64,000 nucleotides of DNA from Caenorhabditis remanei (lineage: Eukaryota > Nematoda > Chromadorea > Rhabditida > Rhabditidae). The notes under the pieces were generated by a model, which was given only the letters and a program-made list of their open reading frames with translations, was not told the origin of the DNA and did not search any database. The translations under genes were made by a program, and so were the position numbers. Where the stretch lies: NCBI RefSeq assembly GCF_010183535.1, contig NC_071329.1, positions 14,012,001 to 14,076,000 of the forward strand, in the 5' to 3' direction. This document shows, in pieces, positions 22,369 to 32,215 of the stretch (position 1 is the first letter of the stretch; each line of letters begins with the position of its first letter).

Positions 22369-23095
22369 CTAAACCTCCATCGGAAAAAAAACAAACCAAT
22401 ACTTCGGATATTCGAAACTTTTCTTTATTTTCCCCGGTTCTCCCTCCATTTCCTCATTATTTCGTCGTTTTCGAATATCTTTAAAGTTGAATTTTGTTCC
22501 AGTCGCCTCCACATTCTTCTCATTATCCTGTCTTCTTTCTCTTTTCGTTTGCGCCTTTTTGATCAAAGCTGCAAGCTTTTGTCCTCCCAATCTGAAAAAA
22601 AGAAACATAACGACTAAAATGATGAATAAATTTACGATTCAGCCATCTCCTGATCGTCGACATCTTTTCCGTCTTCTTCTTCATCGGAAAGTTCTCCATT
22701 TTGAAGTCTTTCGTAGTACTCCATTAGTACCTGGAATCAATTGTAAATTATTTTCTCAAAAAATAGAAAAATCGATAATTACCTCTACATCTTTGTTAAA
22801 TCCCTTGAAGGATAATCTTCCAAATTTAAGATTTTCTAATTTCGCCAAATCGTAGCAAATTTCTTGAGGTTTTTGTGCGGGCAGAACGGCCATTGAGCTG
22901 GTAGCTTCTCCTTCTTTTTCTTTTTCAGCAATTTTCGCATCCAATCTTGCCTCTCTTCGTTTTGCTCCTTTCGCTTCGATCTGCTTCTTCTTTTTGAGCA
23001 TAAACTGAAAAGAAATGAATTGTTTCTAATTGAATCACATAAAAAACAATACCTTCATGTCGAGAAGACTGCTGGACACGTTCGCTGGCGGACAT
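22369..23095 (-). pseudogene. MPP6 (M-phase phosphoprotein 6) duplicate, frameshifted and truncated
   Basis: Inverted copy of the gene at 23712-24426. Equivalent exons are 23095-23053, 23004-22783, 22730-22636 and 22591-22369. Exon 1 lacks 17 bases present in the other copy (the GTCGTCAATGAGCTC segment), so the first ATG runs out of frame: MSASERVQQSSRHE. Translation could restart at an internal ATG just before the exon 1 donor. The second block (MLKKKKQIEAKGAKRREARL to GRLSFKGFNKDVE) is identical in protein to the intact copy, and introns are nearly identical too. After EGEPG the copy diverges to KIKKSFEYPKYWFVFFPMEV, losing the conserved KPQD-type tail. Probably a recent pseudogene in an inverted repeat; it may still produce RNA. 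Confidence 0.8.
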
Positions 23096-24397
23096 TTTCT
23101 GAAATAAAGATTGTTAGCGAAAATTCTGAGAGGAAGATGTCAATAATTATAAAAGAAATTAATGAGAATAAGCGGAATAATTAGTATTCGTTTAAATAAG
23201 TAAAAGTTTAACGATTTTCGCAGACTTTTCGAGGGAGAATCGCTGAAAATTAGGCGAAAAAGTTAAAAATTAATTAAAACAGTAAGTGCGAAAGAGCATG
23301 TTTTCATAAGGACTACATTGCGGAAGTTTGAATGCGAAAAATGCAAATTTCTATATTTCAGCTTTAATATGGTGTAAATATATGAAAAGGGTAGAGGTTT
23401 TTTACGAGATATAGAGTAAATTATATTTTTTTTCTTTTTTTTTTCGCTGAGCATACTAAATAAAAGATTTCTGTAGGTTTTTGTACAAAATTTTGTAAAA
23501 AACCCTTTTAATTTTTGAACTCCCGCCATTGAATTCTAGATGGCGGCCGAGGTTTCCCACTTCGGCCAGGAGAGTATAAGGAGTCTCGCTCTACCGCACA
23601 AAGCGTTAATTTTATTGAATTCTCATTTATTCCCGTTATTCTCATTAATTTCTCTCTTAATTCTTCTCATCTTTCTCTCTGAATTTTCGCTAATAATCTT
23701 AATTTCAGAAAATGTCCGCCAGCGAACGTGTCGTCGTCAATGAGCTCTCCAGCAGTCTTCTCGACATGAAGGTATTGTTTTTCATGTGATTTACTTAGAA
23801 ACAATTCATTTCCTTTCAGTTTATGCTCAAAAAGAAGAAGCAGATCGAAGCGAAAGGAGCAAAACGAAGAGAAGCAAGATTGGATGCGAAAATTGCTGAA
23901 AAAGAAAAAGAAGGAGAAGCTACCAGCTCAATGGCCGTTCTGCCCGCACAAAAACCTCAAGAAATTTGCTACGATTTGGCGAAATTAGAAAATCTTAAAT
24001 TTGGAAGATTATCCTTCAAAGGATTTAACAAAGATGTTGAGGTAATTATCGATTTTTCTATTTTTTGAGAAAATAATTTACAATTGATTCCAGGTACTAA
24101 TGGAGTACTACGAAAGACTTCAAAATGGAGAACTTTCCGATGAAGAAGAAGACGGAAAAGATGTCGACGATCAGGAAATGGCTGAATCGTATGTGTTTTC
24201 ATGATTTTTAGCCGTATAATAATAGTTTCTTTTCAGATTGGGAGGACAAAAGCTTGCAGCTTTGAGCAAAAAGGCGCAAACGAAAAGAGAAAGAAGACAG
24301 GATAATGAGAAGAATGTGGAAGCGACTGGAACAAAATTCAACTTTAAAGATATTCGAAAACGACGAAATAATGAGGAGATTGAGGGAGAACCGGAGA
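22431..24397. repeat. Head-to-head inverted duplication carrying MPP6
   Basis: Left arm about 22431-23180 and right arm about 23625-24397 are reverse complements over exons, introns and roughly 85 bp of 5' flank (TTATTCTCATTAATTTCT and TCTGAATTTTCGCTAA are shared in inverted copies). The arms flank a non-matching spacer of about 440 bp. The left break lies within the last exon, after GAGGGAGAACCGG. Confidence 0.85.
23181..23624. other. Spacer between the arms of the MPP6 inverted repeat
   Basis: Unique AT-rich sequence ending in a GC-richer patch with GATGGCGGCCGAGGTTTCC near 23540. It should hold bidirectional promoter elements for both MPP6 copies. No motif is claimed. Confidence 0.4.
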
Positions 24398-24426
24398 GGA
24401 AGTTTATGAAGCCACAAGACGATTAG
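23712..24426 (+). CDS. M-phase phosphoprotein 6 (MPP6/MPHOSPH6) homologue
   Basis: Exons 23712-23771, 23820-24041, 24094-24188 and 24237-24426, closing to 188 residues. Recognised from LSSSLLDMKFM near the start (human family: LSKNLLRMKFM), the central GRLSFKGFNKDVEVLM (family: GRMSFRGFNPEVEKLM), an acidic DEEEDGKDVDDQEMAE stretch, and the C-terminal KFMKPQDD (family: MFLKPQD). MPP6 is a nuclear RNA-binding cofactor of the exosome, helping recruit the MTR4 helicase for 5.8S rRNA maturation and nuclear RNA surveillance. The basic KKKKQ and KRERRQ patches fit RNA or nucleolar association. A TTTCAG sits four bases before the ATG, a likely trans-splice site. This is the intact copy; its inverted partner at 22369 is degenerate. 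Confidence 0.9.
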
Positions 24427-24585
24427 GTGAGGCTTTTTTGTTTGAAGAAATTATTTGATATGAAGAAAATCAAAGAAGCCGTGATAAGACTTCCGGTGAG
24501 AATTGAATGTCTTGTGTCGGAATTACTGTTTATCTCAGCCCGTTACGATTCAATACTGAAAGTGCGAGTCGGAAAATGGGCTTTG
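24427..24585. other. 3' flank of MPP6
   Basis: Non-coding sequence between the MPP6 stop and a palindrome at 24586. No clear AATAAA is seen here. Confidence 0.3.
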
Positions 24586-24764
24586 AGACATTTCGCCACT
24601 AAACGTTTCGCCATCAATTTTCGGAAAATTTCCAAAGCTTTATGAAAAAAAAACATATCACTAGCACCCGTTGATTGTGCTAACTAAGGTGATATGTTTT
24701 TCCCCATAAAGCTTTGGAAATTTTCGGAAAATTGGTGGCGAAACTTCTGGTAGCCAAATGTCCC
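24586..24764. mobile_element. Palindromic element I
   Basis: Arms: GACATTTCGCCACTAAACG with TTCGGAAAATTTCCAAAGC and ACATATCAC, inverted as GTGATATGT, GCTTTGGAAATTTTCGG and TGGTGGCGAAACTTC, ending AAATGTCCC. The loop is about 25 bp. A strong hairpin with no coding capacity. Confidence 0.75.
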
Positions 24765-25114
24765 GGAGCCGCAAAATGTAGTTGTCAATGAGTTGTGCGT
24801 CTGTAGCTTAATACGAATCGACGTGATAGTGGCTGCATCATTGCAATTTTAGAAAATAATTGGAATTTTTTCAGAATCTCATCGTCCCAAATTCACATCT
24901 TCCAAAGTCGTTGCCCTCCCAACATCATCATAGCTCTTCCAAACGTTTTCGCCATTTCTTCATTTGTTACCTTGTTGTTTTATTTGTTGACTTTCATTCA
25001 TTGTTCATTGCCCACCGCTTTTCACAAGTACCCAATTCAATCTTTTTCAGATTTTAATGAATATATTCTAATCAATTTCTATTTAAATAGTTGTAAAAGC
25101 TATGTGAATTTCAG

Positions 25115-25240
25115 ATGGAAGATTTGACGAGTCTGCAAACTGCAAATGAATTGAAGGAAAATAAGAGATTTTTCGTCAACATTGCGAAACAAAAGAAATC
25201 TACGGGTTTTTACGTTTTCATGTATTCATTTGGAATTTAA
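25115..25240 (+). other. Possible exon remnant
   Basis: An ATG directly after GAATTTCAG opens a 41-codon frame starting MEDLTSLQTANELKENKRFF. Its composition looks protein-like but I find no continuing exon, because the next acceptor runs into the palindromic element at 25290. It may be a short gene, a decayed exon, or chance. Confidence 0.2.
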
Positions 25241-25289
25241 TTTTTAAGTTTTTTAAAAAGATTCCTTCTAATTTCTCTTTCAGAATGTT

Positions 25290-25476
25290 AAAGGAGGTGA
25301 GAACGCAAAAAAATTGTGATCGGCACCCCATATTTATCACAACTCCGAGTGGGCGGCCGCGTTCTCGGACGTGTAGCTCAGCCGGTTGCAGTTTTACCCA
25401 TGCGTGTTCGGTCATGAGTTCGGACCCACTTACCGAATTTTGAGCCGAAAATTTTTTTTGAGTTCTCACCTCTTTT
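25290..25476. mobile_element. MITE-like element with a tRNA-like core
   Basis: Ends are inverted repeats of about 33 bp: AAAGGAGGTGAGAACGCAAA at the left and GAGTTCTCACCTCTTTT at the right. Between them lies GTGTAGCTCAGCCGG (tRNA A-box-like), then GGTCATGAGTTCGGACCCA (T-arm and B-box-like), followed by a T run. There is no complete cloverleaf, so it is not a tRNA gene. Confidence 0.6.
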
Positions 25477-26757
25477 CAAAGAAACTACGTGCTACCGTAA
25501 CACGCTCTTCACATTCCACATGTTTCCACCCTGTTAGCTCCATGGCTCATTCCAAGAAGCTTATTTTGTATCATCCATCCCCTATCTCGAACACTTACTC
25601 ATTTAGCTTCTACCCATAAATCTCTAAATCGCTTCGCCCAAATCCTCTTCTCCGTTTTCTTATTCATCTTTTGCTCTCTTCTCTCCTTTTTTTTTCCAAT
25701 TTTTCCACCACCAATTTCCGTCGCCCTCTGATTTCATCCATTCCATCTTCTTTTTTTGTATTCATCTCTTCTTTTTTTATTTCAAAATGAATCTATTCTC
25801 TGCGTCTCTTCGCCTCCCTATACTATTTCCGCTGAGCCCCTTGCGCACTTCCGTTGCGTATAATAGCCCCCCCGTTTGGTAGGAGAGAGACGAAGAGGAG
25901 CTTCTCGTCGTGTCTCTGAGCTTGAGAAATGGAAATAGTGTGTGAGATGGAGAGACGCAGAGAAAAGACGACTTCGAAAACTCTTCGGTTGCGCACCTCT
26001 TCGTCTGCTTCTTCGTCTGCTAGAAGCCAGCAGCACGGAGCCGCCGTCGACTCTGCATCTCTAATCGGACACCATCTCGATTTCACACACTATTTCTCCA
26101 CATTTTTCTCAGTTTTGGCAACTTTCGAGGATGCGACAGATGTTGAGAAGGGAGAGTGCATGGGACCCGCTTTCTTGATTTCTCTCTCTCTTCTCTCTTT
26201 CTCTTTGCTCACTTTTTCATTTTGTATCTCATTTCATGATGATTTCATTTTGTTTATCCCCCTCTATCTCTTCAATTCGTTTGGCTAATTTGGAGAGTCG
26301 TGGGGGCTAATTGAATTTTGAAAAGTGCTGTTTTTTGTGAGAACATGACAAAAAAACGTTTGATTGACAGATCAGCTAGTATGATTTATGAACAACTTGT
26401 TTGTAATATTAGATATCAAATTACTTTTCCTAATTGTATGCCGGATTGCCTTGGGCTTCAAGCTTTAGCAAAATGGATAAGCTTCATATAATTTCTGTTT
26501 AGAATTCTAGATTCTTGAATGAACTTTACAAAAACGTGAACACATTGAAATCAGAGTTGAAGCAGAGGGCATTTTCAGAATCACCATATCTTCAGCTTTC
26601 CAATTATATAACTTTCGACCCAGCACCCCCAAAAAAGACAGATTTCTGAAATACTGTGACTCAGGCGTTTCGAAAACATAAACATTTTCCCTCTATGATT
26701 TTATTGTTTACTTCTCCCAACATGATTCTCTAAACCATTCTCTTCCAGACCCCCACC
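25477..26757 (+). promoter_or_regulatory. Upstream region of the CNRIP1 homologue
   Basis: A pyrimidine-rich tract (25600-25800) precedes a GC-rich patch at 25830-26060 containing CCCCTTGCGCACTTCCG and a C run. It then turns AT-rich towards the gene. Both strands are open at 25820-26080, but the translations look like promoter-island noise. Probably contains the promoter of the gene at 26758. Confidence 0.35.
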
Positions 26758-27890
26758 ATGACGAAATATGCGTTCACTGTGGAGCTCTGTGTTAAGTAAG
26801 TCAATCTTTATCTAATTTCAAACTTCAATACCTATATTTCCTTTTATTCCAGAGAATTCAGCAGTGGCGACCCGCTCGCCTTCAAAATGGACGGCCATCG
26901 ATTCGACGGAGCTCAACGAACATTGAAATGGAGTACAGATCAGACATACGCGGTGAAGATTACAACGAAACCTGCAACTGAAGTCACGTAAGTCTCTCAT
27001 ATCATACCATATCTGTCTCTTTCATTTCAGAAGAATCAACGTGAACGGTAATGATTTGGACGTGACAAAAGAGAAATTGGGCGTGTTTTCGGGAAATTGG
27101 AATACTGCTGGAGCGGAGGTGTCAAAGAGAGGAACACGTTTCCCGCTCATTTTCCTGGTTAATTTTGCGCCAGAGGGACAAATGAGAGTAGAGTTTCAGT
27201 CGAAGGTTTATTCGAAGGTAAGAGGGGTTTTATGGATGGAGGGTAGAGGGTTACGGTAGGAAATGACCAATAGTTCCGCTCATCAACATTGGCTGTTTTC
27301 AGTAGAAAATTACCAACTTTTATAGTGCATTTCGGTGTCATCTGATTGTCCGATAAACTCAATTTTGTATGGACTGAACAGAACAAAAATAACACATCAT
27401 TTTTGTAGTTGACCATTTTTTTGTAGGGACACTATCTTGAAAGTTACAGGTTGTCAAAGTGAAAAGCTCCAAAATTTCGAAATTAGTCGGTTTCAGGGAT
27501 AAATGGCTTTGATTACCTGTAACTTTCATGGTAGTGCCCCTACAAAAAAATGGTCAACTACAAAAATCATGGGCCATTTTTGCTCTGTCCAACCTATACA
27601 AAATTGAGATTATCGGACAATCAGGTGACACCGAAATACACTGTCAAAGTTGGGCATTTTCCACTGAAAATAGCAAAAGTTGATAACCTTCGGAAGAATG
27701 GTAGCCATCAGAAACCTACCAGAATCCTTCTTTTTACAATATATTCAAGAATCATAATCCTCTCCTCAATTTTCTTTTTTTCCAGAACGACTCGCACGCC
27801 GTCTGGGGACACAAGATGAACAGCGTAGAATTCAAATGCAGTGGTGACGACGACGGCTATGTGAAAATCGTGGATGAGAGCTACAAATGA
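26758..27890 (+). CDS. CB1 cannabinoid receptor-interacting protein 1 (CNRIP1) homologue
   Basis: Exons 26758-26795, 26853-26987, 27031-27217 and 27786-27890, closing to 154 residues (human CNRIP1a is 164). Family matches are FKMDGHRFDGAQRTLKWSTD then YAVKITTKP (human YKVDGQRFGQNRTIKLLTG... VKIKP), GVFSGNWNTAGAEVSKRGTR (human [20 protein letters not shown]), and a final VWGHKMNSVEFKC block (human CQWGSPFSVIEYEC). CNRIP1 is a small cytosolic beta-sandwich protein that binds the CB1 receptor tail in vertebrates. Nematodes lack a true CB1, so the partner here must differ, and the role is unknown. Intron 3 is inflated by a family B palindrome. The gene converges on a minus-strand gene whose stop is at 28175; AATAAA at 28162 lies before that stop. 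Confidence 0.9.
27266..27702. mobile_element. Palindromic MITE family B, copy 1 (intron 3 of the CNRIP1 homologue)
   Basis: Left words TGCATTTCGGTGTCATCTGA, TTTTTGTAGTTGACC and TGTAGGGACACTA return inverted at the right as GTAGTGCCCCTACA, GGTCAACTACAAAAA and CAGGTGACACCGAAATACAC. About 440 bp and no coding capacity. Other copies at 45356, 53167 and, diverged, 60783. Confidence 0.85.
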
Positions 27891-28174
27891 GAAATCTGCT
27901 GATAGTTTCCCTATCTCTATCTAAATCTATCTCCCTTTCAAACTTTATTCATATCTTTTTCTCTTCTTTCGAATCTCTAAAAACTCAGAAATCTCATAAT
28001 AGAAAATCTCATTTTTCTCTTGAAATCAGGGTTCCCTCCCCCGGACAGCAATAATTCCAACTATTAAATAGAAAAGAATCTTCTAACGAACAATGTTTTG
28101 TAATCATTATGAAATGAATTTATATCATTGAAAACCTGTATTTTTTGATGAAAAAAGGGAGAATAAACTGAAAA

Positions 28175-29375
28175 TCAAATCGTCGGAGACTCATTCTCTG
28201 ATCGAGAATCAGCCCACAATGCTGAGGAGAATCGAGGAGTCGTTTGAGCAGTTGACGGGACAGATGTAGTCGGAAATTTCAGAAGTTGAGACAATGGTAC
28301 AGTAACTTGGAGATTCTGGAAATTACGAGTGAAATACAAATAGCTAGAAAATCTGGAATGATACCTTGACTTGAATCAATGGTGGAAGGTTTTTGGGACC
28401 TTGGTACGGTAGATTTGGGAGTGGGCGGAGTGGAGGATTCGAGGAGGAAGGTGGAGCTTCAGATGGCTGAGAAGTTCGAGATTTAGTGTTCCGAATATAG
28501 TTTTCAAGACGGTGATTTAAGTTGTTCAGTCTCTGAAATTCGGGGGATTAGTTGTTAGATAGGGCGTATTTGCAGCAGATTAGGTCTGATTTTCACGACA
28601 CACATCTTACAACCGCGCTCTACCAAAATCGAAGAAAATTGTATGCGAAATGTAGAGACTCAGAGAGAAAGAGGCATTTTTCTAGAGCATTTCGGTGGAG
28701 CGCAGTTGTAAGAACTGTGGTAATACAATACACATTTTTCGAACTTACAATTAAAACATAGTCAAAAAGGGAAGAATCATACTTTTCAGGGCCGCCAAAA
28801 TTCAATTTTTTTTCGAATTTTTTCGCGAAAAAGTCAAGCTTTCGACTGTAATTCAGAATTAGAAGAAATTTTGAGAAATCATAAAAAATGACATTTTCGA
28901 TGAAAAATTGAAATTTTTTTAATTGGTTCATTTTTTGAATCCGGCCCTTGCCGCGCCGGGTCCGGCATGGACAAGTATGGGATGAATCAATTTTTGGTAA
29001 AAATTTTGAAAAATTCGAAAAGTTTTGTGAATCCCATGTTGTACATTTTTTGACTCCGGGCCGACCCGGGCCTGAAGATATCAACCAAAGGACATTAGAA
29101 AGAAAAAAACTCACATGATTCAACCACATCTTATCCCTGAACAATACAAACGACGGGTCCCTAATAGCGTCCTCGTAAACCATCTGTGACAAGCTCAACG
29201 GCGTCTGTGGTTGTAACACTTTCTGTGAATCTTCAACCTCCGGAACCACACTTTTCAACTTCTTCTCATACTTTCTTTTCTTGCGAACTGGCTCTTTGAA
29301 CTCATTGTTGACTGGAAGAGAAGTCGACTCTTGTGGAACGGTGGAGTCTTGACCGGAATTCTGTGGATCGTCCAT
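28175..29375 (-). CDS. Unrecognised basic/proline-rich protein (downstream gene of a pair)
   Basis: Minus-strand exons 29375-29115, 28532-28365 and 28315-28175, all phase 0, giving 189 residues. The N-terminal half has MDDPQNSGQDSTVPQE then a basic VRKKRKYEKKLK patch that could be a nuclear localisation signal. Next come SQMVYEDAIRDPSFVLFRDK and a heptad-like RLNNLNHRLENYIRN, then a proline-rich tail (EAPPSSSNPPLRPLPNLP). I recognise no domain. The ATG lies just after CTTCGAAATTTCCAG, a typical trans-splice acceptor. The gene upstream on the same strand ends only 250 bp away, suggesting an operon and SL2 trans-splicing. Intron 1 holds a family A MITE and the GC-containing dispersed repeat. 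The 3' end abuts the convergent CNRIP1 homologue. Confidence 0.7.
28600..28722. mobile_element. MITE family A, copy 3 (intronic)
   Basis: Arms CTTACAACCGCGCTCTACC and GGTGGAGCGCAGTTGTAAG with the conserved AGAGACTCAGAG core. Lies in intron 1 of the minus-strand gene at 28175-29375. The outer TTAGC ends are eroded. Confidence 0.8.
28790..29075. repeat. Dispersed GC/AT repeat (family F) in an intron
   Basis: Two blocks in inverted sense: AGGGCCGCC with GCGAAAAAGTCAAGCTTTCG, and CCGGCCCTTGCCGCGCCGGG with GAAAAATTCGAAAAG and CGGGCCGACCCGGGCC. Same words as at 30425, 42362, 55830 and 58690. Confidence 0.6.
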
Positions 29376-29625
29376 GGTGATTGCTGGAAATTTCGAAGAT
29401 TGGGACGGCAAAGACATTGGGAAAACGAAAAAAAGTATTATCTGTAGTCGCTGGAGAAGACAAGAGTGTCTTTTTTCCCACCCGCGAGGTAGGTCAAATC
29501 AGGCCTGGCATGTCTGGAAAGTGTGGAGAGAAGAAAATTCCAAAAATTCTGAAACCAAATTTATCATAATAAAAAAGGTACCGTAAAAATCAACAACGGG
29601 AAAAAACACAGGGGAAATTATGTCC

Positions 29626-30955
29626 TCAGATAGAGCCAGGGAAGCTTGAAAAACTGAAACGGGGGACTCTTTGGACCGAGGCGTTGGAGTCGAGAAGCAA
29701 CTTAAAGACGTCCTTTTCGAATTGGTTCAGCCTGTAATTATGTGCACAATTAAAAATAGATCTCGAAATTTGAAAAGAAAACTTACTTCTCACCGTGGTA
29801 GTAAGTGACATAGTTGACGATCTTCCCAATGGTGGCGAGCAACTCGGCACGGGTGTTTGGAGCAGGGAAACTGATCATCTGCTCCGCCGATACCATATTT
29901 CTTCTGGATTCATACATCGTTGCTTCCAATGCTGGATCCGATGGAAGTCGAGCCGGTGGGAGACTGAGCACAAATTGGTTGAAGTTGAAGCCGTGAAGCA
30001 ACTCCTCAGTGGTCTTTGGGACGAAATGTTGCCAATAGTTGTGGCCATCCTGATAGCAGTTGACGATTTCAGGTTCCTCTGGAGCCTCTTGACTGATTTG
30101 GAGTGTCTTTGGTGGTCTCGATGCTCGGGTTCTTCTCTTCATTATTCTGTTGTATTTGTGCAGAAATGTTTCTGGAGCTGACTCTGAAGAGACCACGTTG
30201 AGAATATCTGAAAACAACCAGAAGTTAGTGAGGAATAAACATCAGCAAGTGATTACCATTCAAGACTTTTCTGACTTCCTTCTTGTCCGTATCCATCTGC
30301 TTGTCTTCCTCACTCATTTTGGCTCTTCCCGGCCCTCTGGTACGCTTTCTCGGCGTGATGAGTGTATCGGCTTGAATATCGAATGACCGAGTCATGATTT
30401 CTATAAGAATAACACCTCATACTTGTCAAGGCCCGGCCCGGAAAGGCCCGGGATCAAAAATTGAGTTAATTTTTTTCACATTTTTTCGACATTTTTCCAA
30501 ATTTTTATCGAAAATGTGAACGTTATTGATAATTTTTTAGAATTTCTTCTAATTCTGAATGATAGTCAAAAAGTTGACTTTTTTTGCGAAAATTTCAAAA
30601 AATTCGAAAATGTATGAATTTGCAGTTTTGACGTGACGTATGTAAAATCTAGAATTAGTTACCTTTCAAAGTCTCGAAATCCAGGGAACTGTTGTTTGGA
30701 CCATTCCCATCTTCTCCAGTCCTTGCTCTCTTGACTTTCATCTCCTCAGAACTCTGTTCCTGGTTTCCCTGGGTTACTGTAGATTCTGCGGTCCCGCTTC
30801 CCATCCAAACATTTGAGCTTCTCAACTGATCATCGGTAAAGCCAAACTCTTCTGAAAATAAACAAATACTGGAATAAAACTGAGAAATTTGAGATGTCAC
30901 CATTCCAAACAAATTGTGAAGCGTTATCAGGTAGGGAAGGGTAGGAAGAATCCAT
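29626..30955 (-). CDS. Unrecognised, probably nuclear protein (upstream gene of a pair)
   Basis: Minus-strand exons 30955-30901, 30851-30663, 30400-30257, 30207-29787 and 29731-29626, with phases closing exactly to 304 residues. The start MDSSYPSLPDNASQFVWN follows TTATTTCCAG, a likely trans-splice site. The middle has basic segments TPRKRTRGPGRAKMSEEDK and IMKRRTRASRPPKTL that look like AT-hook or nuclear-localisation patches. The C-terminal half (CYQDGHNYWQHFVPKTTEEL, YESRRNMVSAEQMISFPAPN, ATIGKIVNYVTYYHGE) has the look of a globular domain I cannot name. Intron 2 (30401-30662) carries the dispersed GGCCCGG repeat. The next gene on the strand starts 250 bp after this stop. Confidence 0.7.
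30425..30610. repeat. Dispersed repeat family F (representative copy)
   Basis: ACTTGTCAAGGCCCGGCCCG followed by an AT-rich part containing TTTTTTCGACATTTTTCC and AGTTGACTTTTTTTGCG. Related blocks occur near 405, 985, 3880, 28790, 31395, 42362, 46625, 48170, 49440, 55830, 56795, 57880 and 58690 on both strands. The combination of a GC box (GGCCCGGCCCGG) and GAAAAATTCGAAAAA words is constant, but ends vary, so I cannot fix the unit boundaries. Confidence 0.65.
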
Positions 30956-32215
30956 AGCTGGAAATAATTTAATTTTTGAAGAGAAAAGAGGAAATAAAGA
31001 GTTGAGTATAAACTGCTCAATAAATTTCAGATCAAAGCGAAAACTGTTTGTCCTTCTCTCTTCAGCTACATCATAAAACACAGAAATGTGTGATATAAAG
31101 TGTACAGCTTTCGGTCAGTAAGACAGAGAGGGAGAGAGAGATTGTCCACTTCGTCAAGGACGGAAAAAGAGATTTGAAAAAGAAGGTTATGAACGAATGC
31201 AACATGTGTCTGCTTCTTCTATCCTTGAACTATTCGAGTGACACAAGATAACAAAACATAGCAACAGAGAAAGACGAGAGAGAGAGTAGAAACATTATTT
31301 GAATTTCTTCAGGTAGGTAGAGTAATTAGGTACCGTATATGAGAAAAACTATTTGTTGGAGATTCTTGATATGTTCTCATATCAATGGGAATCGGACTTG
31401 GAACGGTCCGGGGCCAGGGGCGGGATTTTTTACTATTTACGATTTTTGACTATTTTTGATAAAACTTTCAAAAAATTTCGAAAAAAGTTGCGAAAAAAGT
31501 TTGCACATTTTTTGACTCCGCGGTGATATTTTGAAAGCCTGGGAAACTAAAAATAGACAGAGTAAAACGGATTCAGCTGATCTAGATGCATAAAAAACCA
31601 TAAGTCTTGGAATCCGACACACTACGGTATTTTGAAATCCTATCCGAATCCTTACGACATCATCCCTGGTGCCATGTATGTCACGTCTAAAAGCTCCTAG
31701 ACCTTTTTTCCTTAAACATAAATGCTCCCAAAAAACAAAAAGAACACGAAATCGATTATAAGCGATTGAGAGAACACTTTCTCGGGACAGGCACACATAG
31801 ACACGACCGGTGTCAAAAAGTGTGTTGATGGCGTGCACTCGTGATGGAAAGAGAGGGTACAGGCTCCCCTTCTCTTTCTATCTTTCGAAATGAATTGGTT
31901 GTAAAAGGTCGAAGTAGGAGGAATGGTTGGAGGGAGAGAGGCGAAATGGGTAATGAGTGGGAAATATGAAAAAGTAAGTGAGTGAGAAATGGGCGGGGAG
32001 TGTACGATACATTCAGACAAACCTGAACAAGTTATTATTCGCCTATTCCCCCATTACGATATATTGTGGCTGCGGCACCGTTTCTTGGCACAGTGCCAAG
32101 AAGGTGATGCCAGACATAGATTCTTTTACGTTCCTGTTTTTTTGAGACGCTACTCATGTGTTTGACCGAAACAACTGTGGAGAGCATTTGACGTTTTTTA
32201 CTTGCCTTTCACTGG
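30956..32215. other. Upstream region of the minus-strand pair
   Basis: Non-coding. Near 31110-31145 and 31265-31290 there are GAGA-rich tracts (AGAGAGGGAGAGAGAGA), which could be promoter-linked for the minus-strand genes. Part of dispersed repeat family F lies at 31395-31515. The hairpin TTCTTGGCACAGTGCCAAGAA is at 32082-32102. Confidence 0.4.
32085..32099. promoter_or_regulatory. Perfect NFI-type palindrome TTGGC-N5-GCCAA
   Basis: TTGGCACAGTGCCAA matches the nuclear factor I consensus TTGGC(N5)GCCAA without mismatch. It is embedded in a longer 10-bp-stem palindrome. C. elegans has one NFI gene, nfi-1. Whether the site is bound is unknown; a short hairpin RNA is the alternative. Confidence 0.35.

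Noticed and set aside
25365..25440. Functional tRNA gene
   Set aside because: A and B boxes are present in weak form but acceptor and anticodon stems do not close into a cloverleaf.
25818..26288. Long open frames on both strands upstream of the CNRIP1 homologue
   Set aside because: Ser/Arg-rich composition typical of a GC-rich promoter patch; no homology and no exon framework.
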